Counted from the first letter of the stretch, positions 24,321 through 36,659 are shown. The stretch: 64,000 nucleotides of DNA from Conchocele bisecta (GCA_029237695.1 CM055269.1:29112956-29176955), one strand, 5' to 3'. Notes: a model not told the origin generated them from the sequence alone. Made by a program: numbers and translations.

Positions 24321-24836
24321 TTTTATTCGAGCGCCAGCGAAGAATTATACAATAAACATCCAAATTTGAGGTCTTACAGCTTTTATGCAAATGAGCTTAT
24401 GTCGGTCGCAGAACATATGTTGCGGGTTGGACTTTTTAAATACACGGATATTACGCCATAAAAATAGTTCTAACAATTTAGTTTGATCGCCTTTTCAGTG
24501 TGATAAATGTTTTGTTGGCTTTCTTTGGTGCTAAATGTTTGTTATTGCACATGTTTCCGTAGTCCAAGGGTGCGACGATTAACCGCCATACTAGATTATT
24601 CGCGATTCGTAACTCCATGGTTCGGTGCACGAATACAATCTTCCACTTCGGTTCAGAATATGTTTCAGAATAGAGATCTATTTATTATTTTGGGTTTTCC
24701 AAAAAATCTATTTGTATTCGTTGTTATTGCTGCTGCTGCTGTGAAATTCCCGCTATGCGTGAGTGTGTTATCTTATAGAGCGTATACAAGGCTGGTCAAT
24801 TCATCGGAAGTCGAGTCATGTCCAATATAAAGAGGA

Positions 24837-24985
24837 TATATATGTGGATGTGACTGGAGAAATAGAGCTGATGATTTTTGCGACCAGTGTAGATCCAGAT
24901 CAGTATGTGCATCTGCAGACACACCCGTCATGCGTCTAACAATCAATAGTTTATGGGCCGCGCTCTCTGCAAACCAGCCTTAATG
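24837..24985 (+). mobile_element. MITE fragment (GTGACTGGAGAAATGGGGCTT family)
   Basis: Matches 'gtggatgtgactggagaaat' and 'tgcgaccagtgtagatccag'. Full-length relatives lie at 56,938 and 59,437. Only one end is preserved here. Confidence 0.6.
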
Positions 24986-25157
24986 ACAACGTCATGAAAG
25001 GCTGAAAATGACGTCGCAAAGTTAGGCATATGTAACAGGGGTGCCTGCTAGGCAATGCGTGTAGGGTTGACAACGTATACCCCACTATACCCTATTGTTT
25101 ATCACGGGTTCTAATGGACCACAACACAGGCGATGATGATTACTGTATGCTGTAATA

Positions 25158-25535
25158 TATATATATATATAATATATATAGCAAGACATGTACAATAGCG
25201 ATGTGTAGACTCTACGAAGTAGAAACGGCGAGTGCAATCTTGTGTAATCATGAATACACCTGTGTATATATGCACAGGTGTAGCCATGCTTGCACAAATG
25301 ACATACACAACATAGAAGTAGGTTCACGTTAACGCGATATCAAATAAACAATACAATAATGAGTCGTCTTGCAGTTGCATAAGCAATACCGTACATGTAG
25401 AATCATAAGAATGTAAAGTAGATTTAATTACAATATGTTACACAATCAAACCCACCTGGAATATATATATAAAATATATATCAAGACATGTACAATAGCT
25501 ATGTGTCGACTCTACGAAGTAGAAACGGCGAGTGC
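25158..25535. repeat. Direct duplication with (AT)n heads
   Basis: The block 'caagacatgtacaatagc' followed by 'actctacgaagtagaaacgg' occurs at about 25,182 and 25,482, each preceded by a (TA)n microsatellite. The copies are about 300 bp apart in direct orientation. Confidence 0.75.
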
Positions 25536-25568
25536 AATGAAGCGCGGGGAAAGGCATGCATTGTGCAT

Positions 25569-26463
25569 TCTAATGCACCGAAAATAGAAAGGACGCATCT
25601 GATTGGTCAATTGAAATCACAGCCTATAAAATATGAAAAATCACAGCATGTAAAATCTCCGTTTTACCAGTCTGTGTTTTACAACTTGACAGATTTATGT
25701 AACCCTACGCGTTTTTGTAAACAATGGCCAGCGGTGGGGAATGCAAATATTTCCAAATTAATTTCGGTACATTTTCGGTTATCCATTCTGCCATATTGAC
25801 CTGTACAACCCAAAGCGGAAAAAATAATCTACCAACGACTGACAAACGTGACTTCAGTGTGGTGGCCCTTCAACAAATTCCCCAAAATATTACCCGACCC
25901 GCCCAAAATACAGAAGAATTTAGCAAAGTGATCAACTGCAAACTCAATATCATTATGCCAGTACCAGCCTATAACTTTACGCGTCGCCGTAAAACTGATT
26001 CACAGACCATAAAACCTCCCACATACCGCTCCAAATCGAAAAACAAAGCATGGTTATCCCCTAATTCTAATGCACCGAAAATAGAAAGCACGCATCTGAT
26101 AGGTCAATTGAAATCCGAGCTTATAAAAGATGCATATAAAATCTCCGTTTTACCAGTCTGTGTTTTACAACTTGACAGATTTATGTAACCCTACGCGCTT
26201 TTGTAAACAATGGCCAGCGGCGGGGCTTGCAATTTATTTCCAAATTAATTTCGGTATATTTTCGGTTATCCATTCTGACATATTGACCTGTACAACCCAA
26301 AGCCGAAAAGAAAATCTAACAACGACTGACAAACGTGACTTCAGTGTGGTGGCCCTTCAACAAATACCCAAAAATATTACCCCACCCGCCCAAAATACAG
26401 AAGAATGTAATAAAGTGCTCAAATGCAAACTCAATATGCCAGTACCAGCCTATAACTTTACGA
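25569..26463 (+). repeat. Tandem duplication, about 497-bp offset, two copies
   Basis: Copy 1 (25,569-25,982) and copy 2 (26,066-26,463) share long near-identical stretches: 'ctaatgcaccgaaaatagaa', 'ggccagcggcggggcttgca'-type, 'caacgactgacaaacgtgac' and 'ccagtaccagcctataactt'. Short ORFs (up to 154 aa) cover it, but the frame is not kept in copy 2 and no family is recognised, so I do not call a gene. Confidence 0.8.
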
Positions 26464-28281
26464 ATTCCAATGTGCACATGCATGATGACTATACATAATA
26501 AACTGTATTGCAGATGGGTAATCACCTGAATTAGACGTAAATCCAGGGAAATCCTAGGCATGTTGACACAACAAGTTGTTGACATTTCCTTTGTAAAAAT
26601 CACACGAACCCAATGCAGAAATGTTGGAATTTCTTTAAATGAATAAAAGCAAATAACTGTTGCAACTACACATATAAAAACAATACAATTGTTAAAATAA
26701 ACGTTACAGTTGAATAAATGTATAGATGTCATAGAAAAAGTCCCGTTAATCTCTATTTGAAATGGGAATATTCTTCGGCGGAGTTACATTTCATTAAATT
26801 CATTTGGTGTGAGGCGGTTATCGATGACGCCAACAACCTGCTGACGTAATGAAAACTATCACTGTTCGTGATTTGCAACCTATGACACATACATTTACCA
26901 ACGTCACGTCGGATTTTGACACTTGGAATTGTTGCGTCACTGCAATAAGTTGTCCTATTTATAGCCGTACGCTTTACGGCTCACAAATATTTTAATGTTG
27001 GATATGCGTGGCAGAATTGTAAATTTGTTTTCATAGTGGTTCAGATAGTTGTCTTTTTTTTTCTTCGGTTTCCTTCAAGGAAATACGTAGTAATTTTGTC
27101 GATTATTTTTATACAAATGGGCATATTGCATTTATGATTTTTATAATATATTATATGGACGACTTGTGAAATGACATTTGAAACTACATAACCATACGAC
27201 TGGTATTTTTAGATAACACATAACAAAATCAGTATTATGTAATCATAATGCTAATATTTCTTTTAAATTGTATTTATATATTTATATAACAATTACAAAC
27301 AAACGCGAGAACAATTGTAGTCGGCGTAGATGGATGCATGTTTCTTAATTTGGGTTGAAACCGGAATACTCACAGAAAACAAACTTATCCTGTCTGGCGA
27401 CCACCATCAGATAAACATATACTTACAACTTTAAGATCGACCCCGGGGCGCATGTGTGCGCTCTTTACTAATTATGCTATACGGTCCCGTTCAGATTCGG
27501 CCGTCTAAAACGGAACCGTACACGCTGTACAAACCCAGTTCCGATTTTGGGATGTATTTATAGATTACACAGCATTACGCATTTTGATGAGTAACGCTAT
27601 TTTTCATTTGAACGTGACAAGCGATTTTCGAAATATGTACACACACTCGGGTAAATCTGCAATCATGTATGCATGACTTAATTAATTATGTGTATACGTA
27701 GATCTACATATTGCTTGATCATATTTATGAAAAGGTCTTGGTTTACAGATATCGATCTATGGAAATCGATTTAATTTGTAATGGCAATACTATTTGCACT
27801 GTTTGTCGCAAATTTAAAACTCACGGGGAAATGAACATGCGCAATATAAGATATCAACTTAGGTTTAAACGTGTTTACTGATGGGGGCGGTTAGTGCCGA
27901 CGGCCGGTCAGACCCGACTCCGCTCTACGTGAAAGTGTGCATGCAACCGTTACTTTTATTAAATAAAATGTAAACAGTTGGCTCATTAACTGTGACACGT
28001 ATTCTGGATAAAAGTATCCACGGATAGAACTGGGCCTAGGTCTTAATTCATTTGATTTACTGGTTCACCGTCGAATGTTTCGAAAATCAACATAAAATAA
28101 AATTTGGAAATTGTCAGAAAAATAATCGTATCACAGATAAAAAATATGGTAGTGCTAATCACGCGGCTCCTGGCATATCGCATTATGTTGACACTGGGCC
28201 AAACATGTTTTATTATTTAGTATTTAGTGTGTTGGTATTGTGTCACAGGTATATTTAGTGCGAACATAATTGTAGCCACCG
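26464..28281. other. Intergenic, no recognised feature
   Basis: I see no exon, MITE or hairpin here. It is the longest stretch without obvious repeats between the two genes. It could hold the missing rhodanese first exon or promoter, but nothing in it shows that. Confidence 0.4.
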
Positions 28282-28425
28282 AGGCCCGTTTCACTAAACT
28301 TCGTAGACTAAAATGTTCGTAAGTGCAAATCTAGGATCGTCTGGAAATTTCAATTGATTGATTTACATGTATTGAGCATAGGCTGCTCAATAAATGTAAA
28401 TCCAATAATTGTTTACAGGAAAACT
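28282..28425 (+). mobile_element. Partial MITE (GGCCCGTTTCACTAAACTTC family)
   Basis: The left terminal repeat and the 'gatttacatgtattgagcat' segment are present; the right end is lost. Full copies lie at 31,731, 33,913 and 47,107. Confidence 0.65.
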
Positions 28426-28578
28426 TTGTACTTTTTAGTATTTACAAATTTAAGAAGTCCTACTTTAGATCTTTGTTAATTTACTTACTACTAAAAACGG
28501 GATGTCTGCGTGCTTTATTGTTTTTCTTTATCAAAGGGACGTTCTAGTCGGAGGCGTGTAAATAATATAAAGCAAATA

Positions 28579-28764
28579 CCAGGAGCGGATCCAGGATTTC
28601 AGGTTAGGGGGGCGGGGCGGGGCCGGCGGTATGCCCTCCGGAATATTGTTGACATCTACACCCCATTTTGCTGCGTTATAGCGCATTTTAGAGCAAACAT
28701 ATCTTTGCTCGCCAAATTTTAGGGGTGCGCGCACCGGGTTTTCCCCTACGTGAATCCGCCCTGG
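28579..28764. mobile_element. Probable MITE with CCAGGGCGGATTCA ends
   Basis: The left end ccaggagcggatccagg pairs with the right end gtgaatccgccctgg. The interior is GC-rich, then 'tgctgcgttatagcgcattt'. Only this copy was seen. Confidence 0.5.
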
Positions 28765-28766
28765 AA

Positions 28767-30524
28767 TACACAACTTCTATATTTTCAGATTCAACGCGTC
28801 TAAATTCAACGAGACGCTTCAAACAAATGTCGCAATTTTGTGGTCGGTACAAATTTAGTGTGTAAATTACTGACTTCATTATATAGTGTGCAGACATGAA
28901 TTCAAAATACATGTACGTACGCCACGGTTCTTTTTAGCATGGCTTGGTTGGCCACTCATTTCTTTGTTTACAAAGGCGTTGAATGTACTTTTTCTGAAAC
29001 GCAACACAATTCAATTGCAAATTTTATTTTCAAATTAATTATTCCCGACGAGAGGATACAGTGTATACATATACATGCACCAGTACTATTATGCTTACTG
29101 CCGGTATTTTTATCAGAACATTTTATAACAATTATACAATCATGTATGTCACATCGGACACATTTTCCCGACATTGACAGGTTTATGTATATATATTTGT
29201 TTTCAAAATGGTAAACCCATTATCAAAAATTCAAACCGACAGACATTTAAAAATACACAGTAATGGATAATTTTGCCCTGAATGTTCTGCTGGCCACTTT
29301 TGACTATACATTCCACTTACTAAATATATACGCATGCTGTCGCGCGGGCAACAGTCACGCAAATAAAAACATATTCAGGAATCTACAAAGCAAAGTACGG
29401 TTGATAAATGCGTACATTTATAAAATTTGAAGAAACTTATATAAAAAAATCAGTAACGGCAGTAAATTCATAAACTTGATCGAGACGGGTAGCCCACACA
29501 ATAACTTTTTTAAGCGGACACACCTAACAATATCTGCCCTCTCGGTGTGTGGGCAGTGGCGCGGCGGTGGGCAGCCGAGGGAGTGGGATTTCAGCGCAGG
29601 ATTCCCCCCCCCCCCCCCCCATAGACCTCCTGCTAGTACGAGGTACATGTACACACTACCGTCTGTCAGTCATATTGGATACACAGGAAAACGTTCCTCC
29701 CGCTTTCTGAGATGAAAATTTAATTCCGAGAGTCGGGTATGGACAGTCGATTTTTAATTTGTTTAAAAGTCCCCGGGGGTGTCCGACTACCCTCTAGACA
29801 CCATCGGGCGCTGCAGTCATTGATATGTGCAGCCATAGGCCTATCCAAATTCTAACCAAATTCAGGTCATTAATTTCTACAGAAATTAGTTCGTTTCAAT
29901 CACAGATTGTTTCAATTTCAAACATCAGGAATGTCGTTTAGTTGTTTGTGTTTGGTCCTTGGTGAGCGACGTAATGTCTACATCAATAAATGACGTCACA
30001 ATTAACTGTTACGTAAATAACGTGAATTAGATTCTGAACTAAATTCTCAAATAATTACAATCTTTCTGACGGTACAGGTATATGCATAATCTGTGATAGT
30101 TGGCGATAGTAGCAAATTACGAAGTCACATGTCGGCTAATTATATATTTAACATTTAACATAGTGGTGCGTTTGGTTTGTTCACTACATGTACATACCAT
30201 AGTTTTATTCTGTTCAATGTTTGATAGTATTCATACTAACACTTGTAGATACATTTAGTGCAACTTATCAGCAAATACAGTTTACAGCAAGCACAGTCAA
30301 TGAGTCTATTAACACGCATTTCTACTGTAGGCTGTTGTGTTGCATTGTACAAACGTCAGCGTTTCAATAACGTCATTTTCTCGATGACGTTACTTTTTTT
30401 TCCTTGCGTGATTGACATTGTGCTACAAAAAGTGAGATAAAACAAAAATTATGAAACATATTTGCATTTTCTTTTCAGCATATTGTTTTTGAAAGGTGCA
30501 AATTGAAAATGTTGTCATTAAGGC
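28767..30524. other. Intergenic, mostly featureless
   Basis: AT-rich DNA. One homopolymer tract of about 17 C occurs at about 29,606-29,622. No exon was recognised. Confidence 0.4.
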
Positions 30525-30655
30525 TGGTTTTCACAGAGCGCGGCCCATATATATTACTATCATGCTACAGAAGAGTGTCATTTGATCAGGAGCTAAACTG
30601 GTCACAAATCCCATAAGCCCCATTTCTTCAGTCACAGCCACATATTTCTGACAGT
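30525..30655 (-). mobile_element. MITE fragment (GTGACTGGAGAAATGGGGCTT family)
   Basis: Contains 'ggtcacaaatcccataagcc' and 'tcagtcacagccacatat', the terminal repeat in reverse orientation. A further partial copy lies at about 32,895-32,962. Confidence 0.6.
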
Positions 30656-30680
30656 AGATGTCGATTGACAATCATGTTTA

Positions 30681-30800
30681 ACCCTTAGACCGCTACTCAC
30701 AACAATTGTCGTCTGCTGTTACTTTATTATATCTTGCCTTATTTCTCAATAAAAACATGGTTTGACAGCACTTCAAGATCATTTCCCCGGACATGGGAGT
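30681..30800 (+). mobile_element. MITE fragment related to 63,598-63,810
   Basis: Shares 'ttaacccttag', 'ttgtcgtctgctgtt' and 'acatggtttgacagcactt' with the 63.6-kb element. The right arm is not evident. Confidence 0.5.
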
Positions 30801-31080
30801 TCTATTCGATCCGGGCGACCTAGTACAGCATGTTAAATGCTGTTGATTTGAGTGGTCCAGAGTGGACTTTAATATATTCCTCTGAATACATAAAAAATGG
30901 TTTCCATATGTGGTGAAATTGTCTAAGTGTGATATTGAAGAGCGGTCATTAGACATTATTACTTCGAAATTCTTTGCGGATGAGACGGCCTTCATTGTCA
31001 ATATGTGGTGTTGTTTTGCGTTTGGTGATATCGGCAAAGCTCCACATTTCCACCCATGCTTTTTCCCATGTTTTAAAACC

Positions 31081-31082
<2 letters not shown>

Positions 31083-31127
<45 letters not shown>

Positions 31128-31133
31128 TCCACA

Positions 31134-31190
<57 letters not shown>
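31083..31190. repeat. Inverted microsatellite (GA)n-(TC)n
   Basis: A (GA)n run (about 48 bp) is followed by atccacaggat and a (TC)n run (about 50 bp). The two halves are reverse complements, so the tract can fold into a hairpin. Confidence 0.95.
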
Positions 31191-31192
<2 letters not shown>

Positions 31193-31518
31193 AATAAAAG
31201 ACAAATCTGGACATCTCAGGAATGTCATGAAATTGTATTTGCTTTGTAACGTTTTCTATACTTTCATGCAGTACAGTTAAGTATTATCAAAGTGAAATAC
31301 CACAATCATGCATCTATGAGATAATAATTCCAGCACAAAGATATTTACACAATTCCCTAACATTTGATTAGCCCGTAGCAAGTCTCTGTCCAAAATTTAT
31401 ATCCCAGTAAACTCCCACGCCGAACTACTTTCCGTAACCGTGAGGCGCAGTTAAAATAAGTCTTAAGAAAACGGAAAATAAACACATTTTCTTGATGAAT
31501 TTATTTCAAATGCTGGAA

Positions 31519-31684
31519 TTATAAAGAATGAATGGCCTTTTTGTTGAATTTATCGGGGATATAAACTTGGAAAAGTCGCGGGAATACTGGACGAAGGCCT
31601 TCCCGCCTTTGTCCAGTATTCCCGCGACTTTTCCAAGTTTATACCCGATAAATTCCACAAAAAGGCCATTCATTCCTATAATAC
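31519..31684. repeat. Long near-perfect palindrome, about 166 bp
   Basis: Arms of about 78 bp (aatgaatggcctttttgttg ... tggacgaagg and the inverse) have only a few mismatches. No internal spacer beyond a few bases. No second copy in the window. Confidence 0.85.
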
Positions 31685-31730
31685 AAGCAAACACATGTAT
31701 ATAGATGCATTACTAATAAAACTATCTACC

Positions 31731-32079
31731 TGGGGCCCGTTTCACTAAACTTCGTACGACTAAAATGTTCGTAAGCGCAAAATTATGATAGTCTGTAAAT
31801 TTCATATTAGTTTAAACAATATTTATTCGACAGTATATGGTACAATACAAGGTATACAATGACAGGGATATGAAAACAAGCGTGAAGCTTATATGAATTC
31901 GTCTCCCACATATGAATTTCATATTAACAATGTGTTCTTGTAAACGATTATTGGATTTACATTTATTGAGCATAGGCTATGTTCAATATATGCAAATCCA
32001 TCAATTGAAATTTGCAGGCGATCCTAAATTTGCATTTACGAACATTTTAGTCGTACGAAGTTCAGTGAAACGGGCCCCT
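31731..32079. mobile_element. MITE (GGGCCCGTTTCACTAAACTT family) with nested insertion
   Basis: Both terminal repeats are present (ggggcccgtttcactaaac and agttcagtgaaacgggcccc). The left arm is interrupted at 31,810-31,914 by a foreign segment flanked by a 12-bp duplication. Confidence 0.85.
31810..31914 (-). mobile_element. Nested LINE 3' tail, 105 bp, with 12-bp target duplication
   Basis: The 12 bases aatttcatatta occur at 31,798-31,809 and 31,915-31,926. Between them, on the minus strand, the sequence ends gaataaatattgtttaaac with an AATAAA signal, like the 3' end of a 5'-truncated LINE. It interrupts the left arm of the surrounding MITE. Confidence 0.75.
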
Positions 32080-33320
32080 ATTGTTTACATCGGGTTGTCT
32101 TTGGAACGGGTCACCCATAACATGCATACTACTTACTGCTCATATACTTCTTGGTTTTCCGCGGCTGTGCATGAGGGGTTAAATGTTACATCTAGCACAC
32201 GAACTCCACCCGTTTTGGCGAATTTGGACGTCACCTGTGATGTCAGCTGCTCCCGTAGCCAATGGGTAGAGACTATGGGCCATGCACGTGTACACTTGGA
32301 CATAGTCGGTAGTTTTTTGGAACCCAACTGCAGTTTACGGCAACTATCTGAAATGTATATCAATAATGTCTTATTATATGTTATCTCCCTTGAGATAGCA
32401 TAGTATGTCACGCAAATTTCTATGGGGGCAGCCATATTGTCGTGCTACGCCTAAATAGCTATTGTAATACGACCAAGAAAATAGTGCCCTGTGCCAACTT
32501 ATCCTATGGCGTTTTGGTTTGTCTTGCTTTGTACATGTTGTATCTAAAACTCTACATATACTGCTCTGTATAATGTTCACCGTTTTGGACTCAGTTTATC
32601 AGTTAAATTCTGGAAAATACGAATCAAGACATAAGAAAACGTATGGATGGGAATGGGTTTGCACCATCACAGTACATTTGTCGTATGGTGATGATTTAGA
32701 ACATATGCAACTGTATAGTCTCTAGTTCCGCAAGTGATCAGTTTTTGTGGAGATAACATATATCAGTACTTTCAGTACTTTGATTATTATCAGTGAGTCC
32801 ATTTCCCAAAAATCCCAAAAATAGGGCGTCAATGAAACGCCCGCCATGCTTCTAACAAGCAACATATATCGATATAATGTTACAGTAGTGTGCTACTTGA
32901 ACAGGAGTATTACCGGTCATAAATCCCATAAAGCCCCATTTCTCCAGTCACAGAGACAATTTTTGGATCATTAATGAGACTCAGAGTGATGTAACATTAT
33001 GTATCTAATCAAAATCGTAATGTGCAACTTGTATATAAATCGCTAAATACATATTATTGGTCGGGAATATATAAATAGTGCATGCTAATTACACATTAAA
33101 ACGTGATTTTTTACGAACCTCGTCTTCGGAATTTGTATGCCGATTTGGTTGTATAATCCAATTGTAATAACCTTAAAACACGTGCGTAAACAGAAAAGTG
33201 TAAACTATCATAGTATGCGCATGGACATTAGTTGTGTATATCTAGCGGGCTTTATGTGGAACCCACCTGTGTCCATCAAACAATCACAGGCACTTTGTGG
33301 TATGAACGACATTGAGCTCT
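32080..33320. other. Intergenic, weak features only
   Basis: A partial MITE lies at about 32,895-32,962. The longest ORFs here (up to 163 aa across 31,912-32,403) overlap the MITE and match no family I know. No gene is called. Confidence 0.4.
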
Positions 33321-33612
33321 TTTTAATCATACCCAATTTTACTCCGATATTAAATATCTAGAAGGTAGGACACTCGCCATCTTTTCAATCAACGGAAGTG
33401 GTACAAGTGTACCTTGGACCCGGCTCGCTGATTCAGAAAGTGTAACGCGCGAGAAAGCAGGGACCCTGCTGGTCCCGGCCTTCGCGCGTGTTACAATTAC
33501 TGCATTAGCGAGCCGGGCCCAAGGTAAATAATCCACTTCTGTTAGTTGAAAAGATGGCGAGTGTCCTACCTTCTAGATATTTAATATCAGAATAAGGGGG
33601 TATGATTTAATA
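33321..33612. repeat. Large palindrome, about 290 bp
   Basis: Arms of about 130 bp run from ttaatcataccc / tctagaaggtaggacactcg to the inverse at the right, with modest divergence (cttggacccggctcgctgat versus gcgagccgggcccaaggtaa). The centre is ggaccctgctggtccc. It is probably a foldback element. Confidence 0.85.
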
Positions 33613-33912
33613 AGGTTTTTCTCGTACATAACACAAATTGCCTGTGCCAACAATACGTGAATGGAAATCGTAGTTCGCATGCGCCATGCAGTGATTGTGA
33701 TGTTAACAACCTTCAAGCATGATAAAGCACTCAGATCTGTATAACTTTATAAGGGCTGTTCTAACATGATTCGCGTGATATCGATATATGTTATAAGTTA
33801 CGTATGTGTATCCATTACTTTAGCTTGAATGTGGTGATACTAGTAATAGCAGTGACGTACACACGACTTCCTATCACAGTCACGCGACATAGTTATCACA
33901 TGCATCCTATCA

Positions 33913-34147
33913 GGGGCCGTTTCACTAAACTTCGTACGACTAAAATGTTCGTAAGTGCAAATTTAGGTACGTCTGGAAATTTCAGTTGATTGATTTACAT
34001 ATATTGAGCATAGGCAGCATATGCACAATAAATGTAAATCCAATAATTGTTTACAAGAAAACATTGTTAATGTGCAATTTACAGACATAATCATAATGTT
34101 GCACTTACGAACATCTTAGTGGTACGATGTTCAGTGAAACGGGCCCC
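33913..34147. mobile_element. MITE (GGGCCCGTTTCACTAAACTT family)
   Basis: Complete copy with both ends and the 'gatttacatatattgagcat' interior. Short palindromic 'tatcacatgcgtgcgacat' sequences flank it to about 34,310. Confidence 0.85.
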
Positions 34148-34488
34148 TGGTGAGTACGACATTCTATCACTTGCGCTCGACATAGTTATCACATGCGTGC
34201 GACATCTTATCACGTTTACACAGCTATGTCGTGCTCACGAGGTAGCTATGTCGTGCGCACGTGATAGGATGTCGCACGCACTTGATACTTGATACTATCA
34301 CGTGCGCATGACATTGGATTTTAGTTTTATGTGTCACTTCCAGGTTTCGTACTTAGGTTTCGTACTTAGGTCCCGGACTTCATCCTTCTCGACTGGTGTT
34401 TTAGTATGGCGCCAGACGGTCAATACACAGTGGACATCATTGTGGCGTTATTGCCGACAATAGTCAACGTTTAAGTTTACAAATGAAC

Positions 34489-34882
34489 AAGGTGCATGAT
34501 CACGTGGTTACAACAATAACAACGTCGCCCACTCCAAAGTAAGTATTATTTGATATTTTCCTTAATATGCAACGGATTTTGATGAAATATGGCGCAACAA
34601 ACGTGTCTTCATGAGCCGCAATTTGTGGTCCAGGGAGTTCGGCACAGACTTATGTCGTTTTTGAAGAATCGATTTCCGTGTCGGAGACACGGAAATCGAT
34701 TCTTCGCAAAAACGACAGAAGTTTGGGCGAAAATACAGAGACCACCAAATGCAGCTTAACAAGTCGCGTTTGATGGGCCATATTTCATCAAAATCCGTTA
34801 CGTAATAAGGACACTATAACAGAATACGTACATTGAATCGGTACTTGTTGTTGTTGTTAGTACCACGTGATCATACACCTTG
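34489..34882. mobile_element. Foldback MITE with GATCACGTGGTTACAACAAC ends
   Basis: Full-length copy: 'aaggtgcatgatcacgtgg' to 'ccacgtgatcatacacctt'. The central hairpin is ccgtgtcggagacacgg. About 80% similar by eye to the 21,736 copy. Confidence 0.87.
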
Positions 34883-34979
34883 ATGAAGGCGTTGCTGAAA
34901 GAAGGGGTCATTGTGAAAAAGGGGCCAAGTCATTAAGTCATAAGGACTTAGCCTCATTTTCCAGTGACCCATTCAAAAC

Positions 34980-35147
34980 AGTGAAAGGGTTTAACATCCC
35001 AGCAACAGATAAGGTCATATAGACCACAGTTTAAAGTCTCATCCGAGTGGGATGGACATACTATGAAAGTATGTGTATGCCCTAGGCGAGGTTTGAACCT
35101 ACGGATTTGAAATCATGTGTTCTAACCCCTAGACCACAACCCATCTC
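34980..35147 (-). mobile_element. tRNA-derived SINE
   Basis: On the minus strand the head reads gatgggttgtggtctagggg with a B-box-like ggttcaaacct, followed by 'atccgtaggttcaaacctcg'-type sequence and the tail gttaaaccctttcac. Relatives are at 57,189, 62,631 and 63,003. Confidence 0.75.
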
Positions 35148-35627
35148 TGTGCCCTTTTAAATATATCAGTATATTAGGTATACGCACTGCGTCCTGTCAA
35201 TACACTCTTGTAACAGCCCTCAACTATACAACTATCTATTATATGTATACGTGACTCGACGAAGAATAAATGCTGTATAATATGAATGACATTTGCGCTC
35301 GCATTTGCAATTACCTCCCTTATCGCATCGCCGTATTTGATTTAGATAAAATGTCATATTTTCAGCATAATGGTTTCGAAAGTTGACACAAGATTCAGAA
35401 CTCATGCGGAATCGAGTTCTGAGTTTTGTTTCAAGTTTCGACGTCATTTATGGAAAACATTATTCATTTTTTACATAAATATCTGCGAAATAAAAGTAAT
35501 TCAACAAGGGAAGCGTCCGAGTCTGGTTCAATGACTGCTGTCTGTTTTACGAAACCTGTCCAAATTTTACGGCCATTTAAACAATGCAAAAACAATAGTT
35601 TTTTCGATAATATTAAATTTTATGCAA
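35148..35627. other. Intergenic, no recognised feature
   Basis: AT-rich sequence without a recognisable element. Confidence 0.4.
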
Positions 35628-35751
35628 AGGCAGCCTATGCTCAATAAATGTAAATCCAATAATTGTTTTACAAGATAATGAAATTTATAGACTATCATAG
35701 GTTTGCACTCACGAACATTTTAGTCGTACGAAGTTTAATGAAACGGGCCCC
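35628..35751 (+). mobile_element. Right half of GGGCCCGTTTCACTAAACTT MITE
   Basis: Shows 'gcctatgctcaataaatgta' and the right terminal repeat gtttaatgaaacgggcccc. The left half is missing. Confidence 0.65.
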
Positions 35752-36640
35752 AGTATGCCAACGTCTGTTTTGCCGTATGGTTTGACACACTATCCTGATG
35801 GAACACCATATCACTACGTTGGTCGCCATGAAACATTGTTTGCATATCTCTATCAATAAATGGTTTCGAACTTAAAAGCGTCGTCATGGCCTTTTCTAAT
35901 GTAGCAAACACGTCTGCGACCATAACTGCCACCTAGGTAAAGCATGGCCTCATCAGTGGTAACAAAGTTTGTCCACTTGTCATTGTTAAGACGTAGATAT
36001 AGCTTCCACGAACGTCAGGGGCGTCGGAAAACGTCCGGCATGTCCGGCGACGGCCGGATCAATAATTTTAACATATTTGTAATTCATGTATAAAAAACGG
36101 AATGTAAATATTTTTCGGAATTTTTCTCATTTCTCATCAAAAGTGTATGTTGTTACCACTCAGTTGAACCGTCTCGGCAAGACGGTTCAACTGAGTGGTA
36201 ACAACATACACTTTCAGTGGATACCAGGGGCATCCAGTAGATTCGCCGGACCAATCTCATGATGCTTCCGGCGCCCTTGAACGTTGACGTCTTTTTTTCA
36301 ATTTGGGATGCATTGAGCTTGTGAACTTGGCATTTTTTTCGAAGTTTCGCTTGGAGAATTATATCTATTATTCTGTTGATTGTTTGCTGAGAGACACCAC
36401 ATTTATTTGCCATTTATCTTTGTGAGGGTGTTTGGTCATGCCTACCATAATGGACTTTGCTGGTGTCCTCCGAAATTGAACAAATGTTGGTACTTTGTTA
36501 TGTGTGTCGCATGGTTTACCGATGTGGCGTTTAGCACGACTTATTGTAGCTATGGGAACATCATGTCCCATAATTTTCAGCTCTTTCCTAACGTTTCTGC
36601 AAGACCTTTTTGTCCTCAAAGGGTATTCTATAACACCCTC
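35752..36640 (-). pseudogene. Mariner-type transposase relic
   Basis: Broken minus-strand frames carry, in N-to-C order, RTKRSCRNVRKELKIMG and ATISRAKRHIGKP, MANKCGVSQQTINRIID, then VTTDEAMLYLGGSYGRRRVC (first catalytic Asp region) and MVFHQDSVSNHTAKQT (second catalytic Asp region). These match Tc1/mariner-superfamily DDE transposases. Stops and frame changes interrupt it, and a hairpin element (36,120-36,222) has inserted in the middle. It is non-functional. Confidence 0.75.
36120..36222. mobile_element. Perfect-hairpin element (GAACCGTCTCG family), copy 2
   Basis: Arms 'gtatgttgttaccactcagt' and inverse, centre gtctcggcaagac. It lies inside the mariner relic, which shows it is younger than that transposon's decay. 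Confidence 0.85.
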
Positions 36641-36659
36641 TAAAGAGTCTACCCATTGT

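Noticed and set aside
25724..26188. 154-aa ORF over the tandem duplication
   Set aside because: The second copy does not keep the frame, no family is recognised, and the ORF runs across the junction between copies.
31912..32403. 163-aa ORF
   Set aside because: It starts inside a MITE and has no conserved features or splice context.
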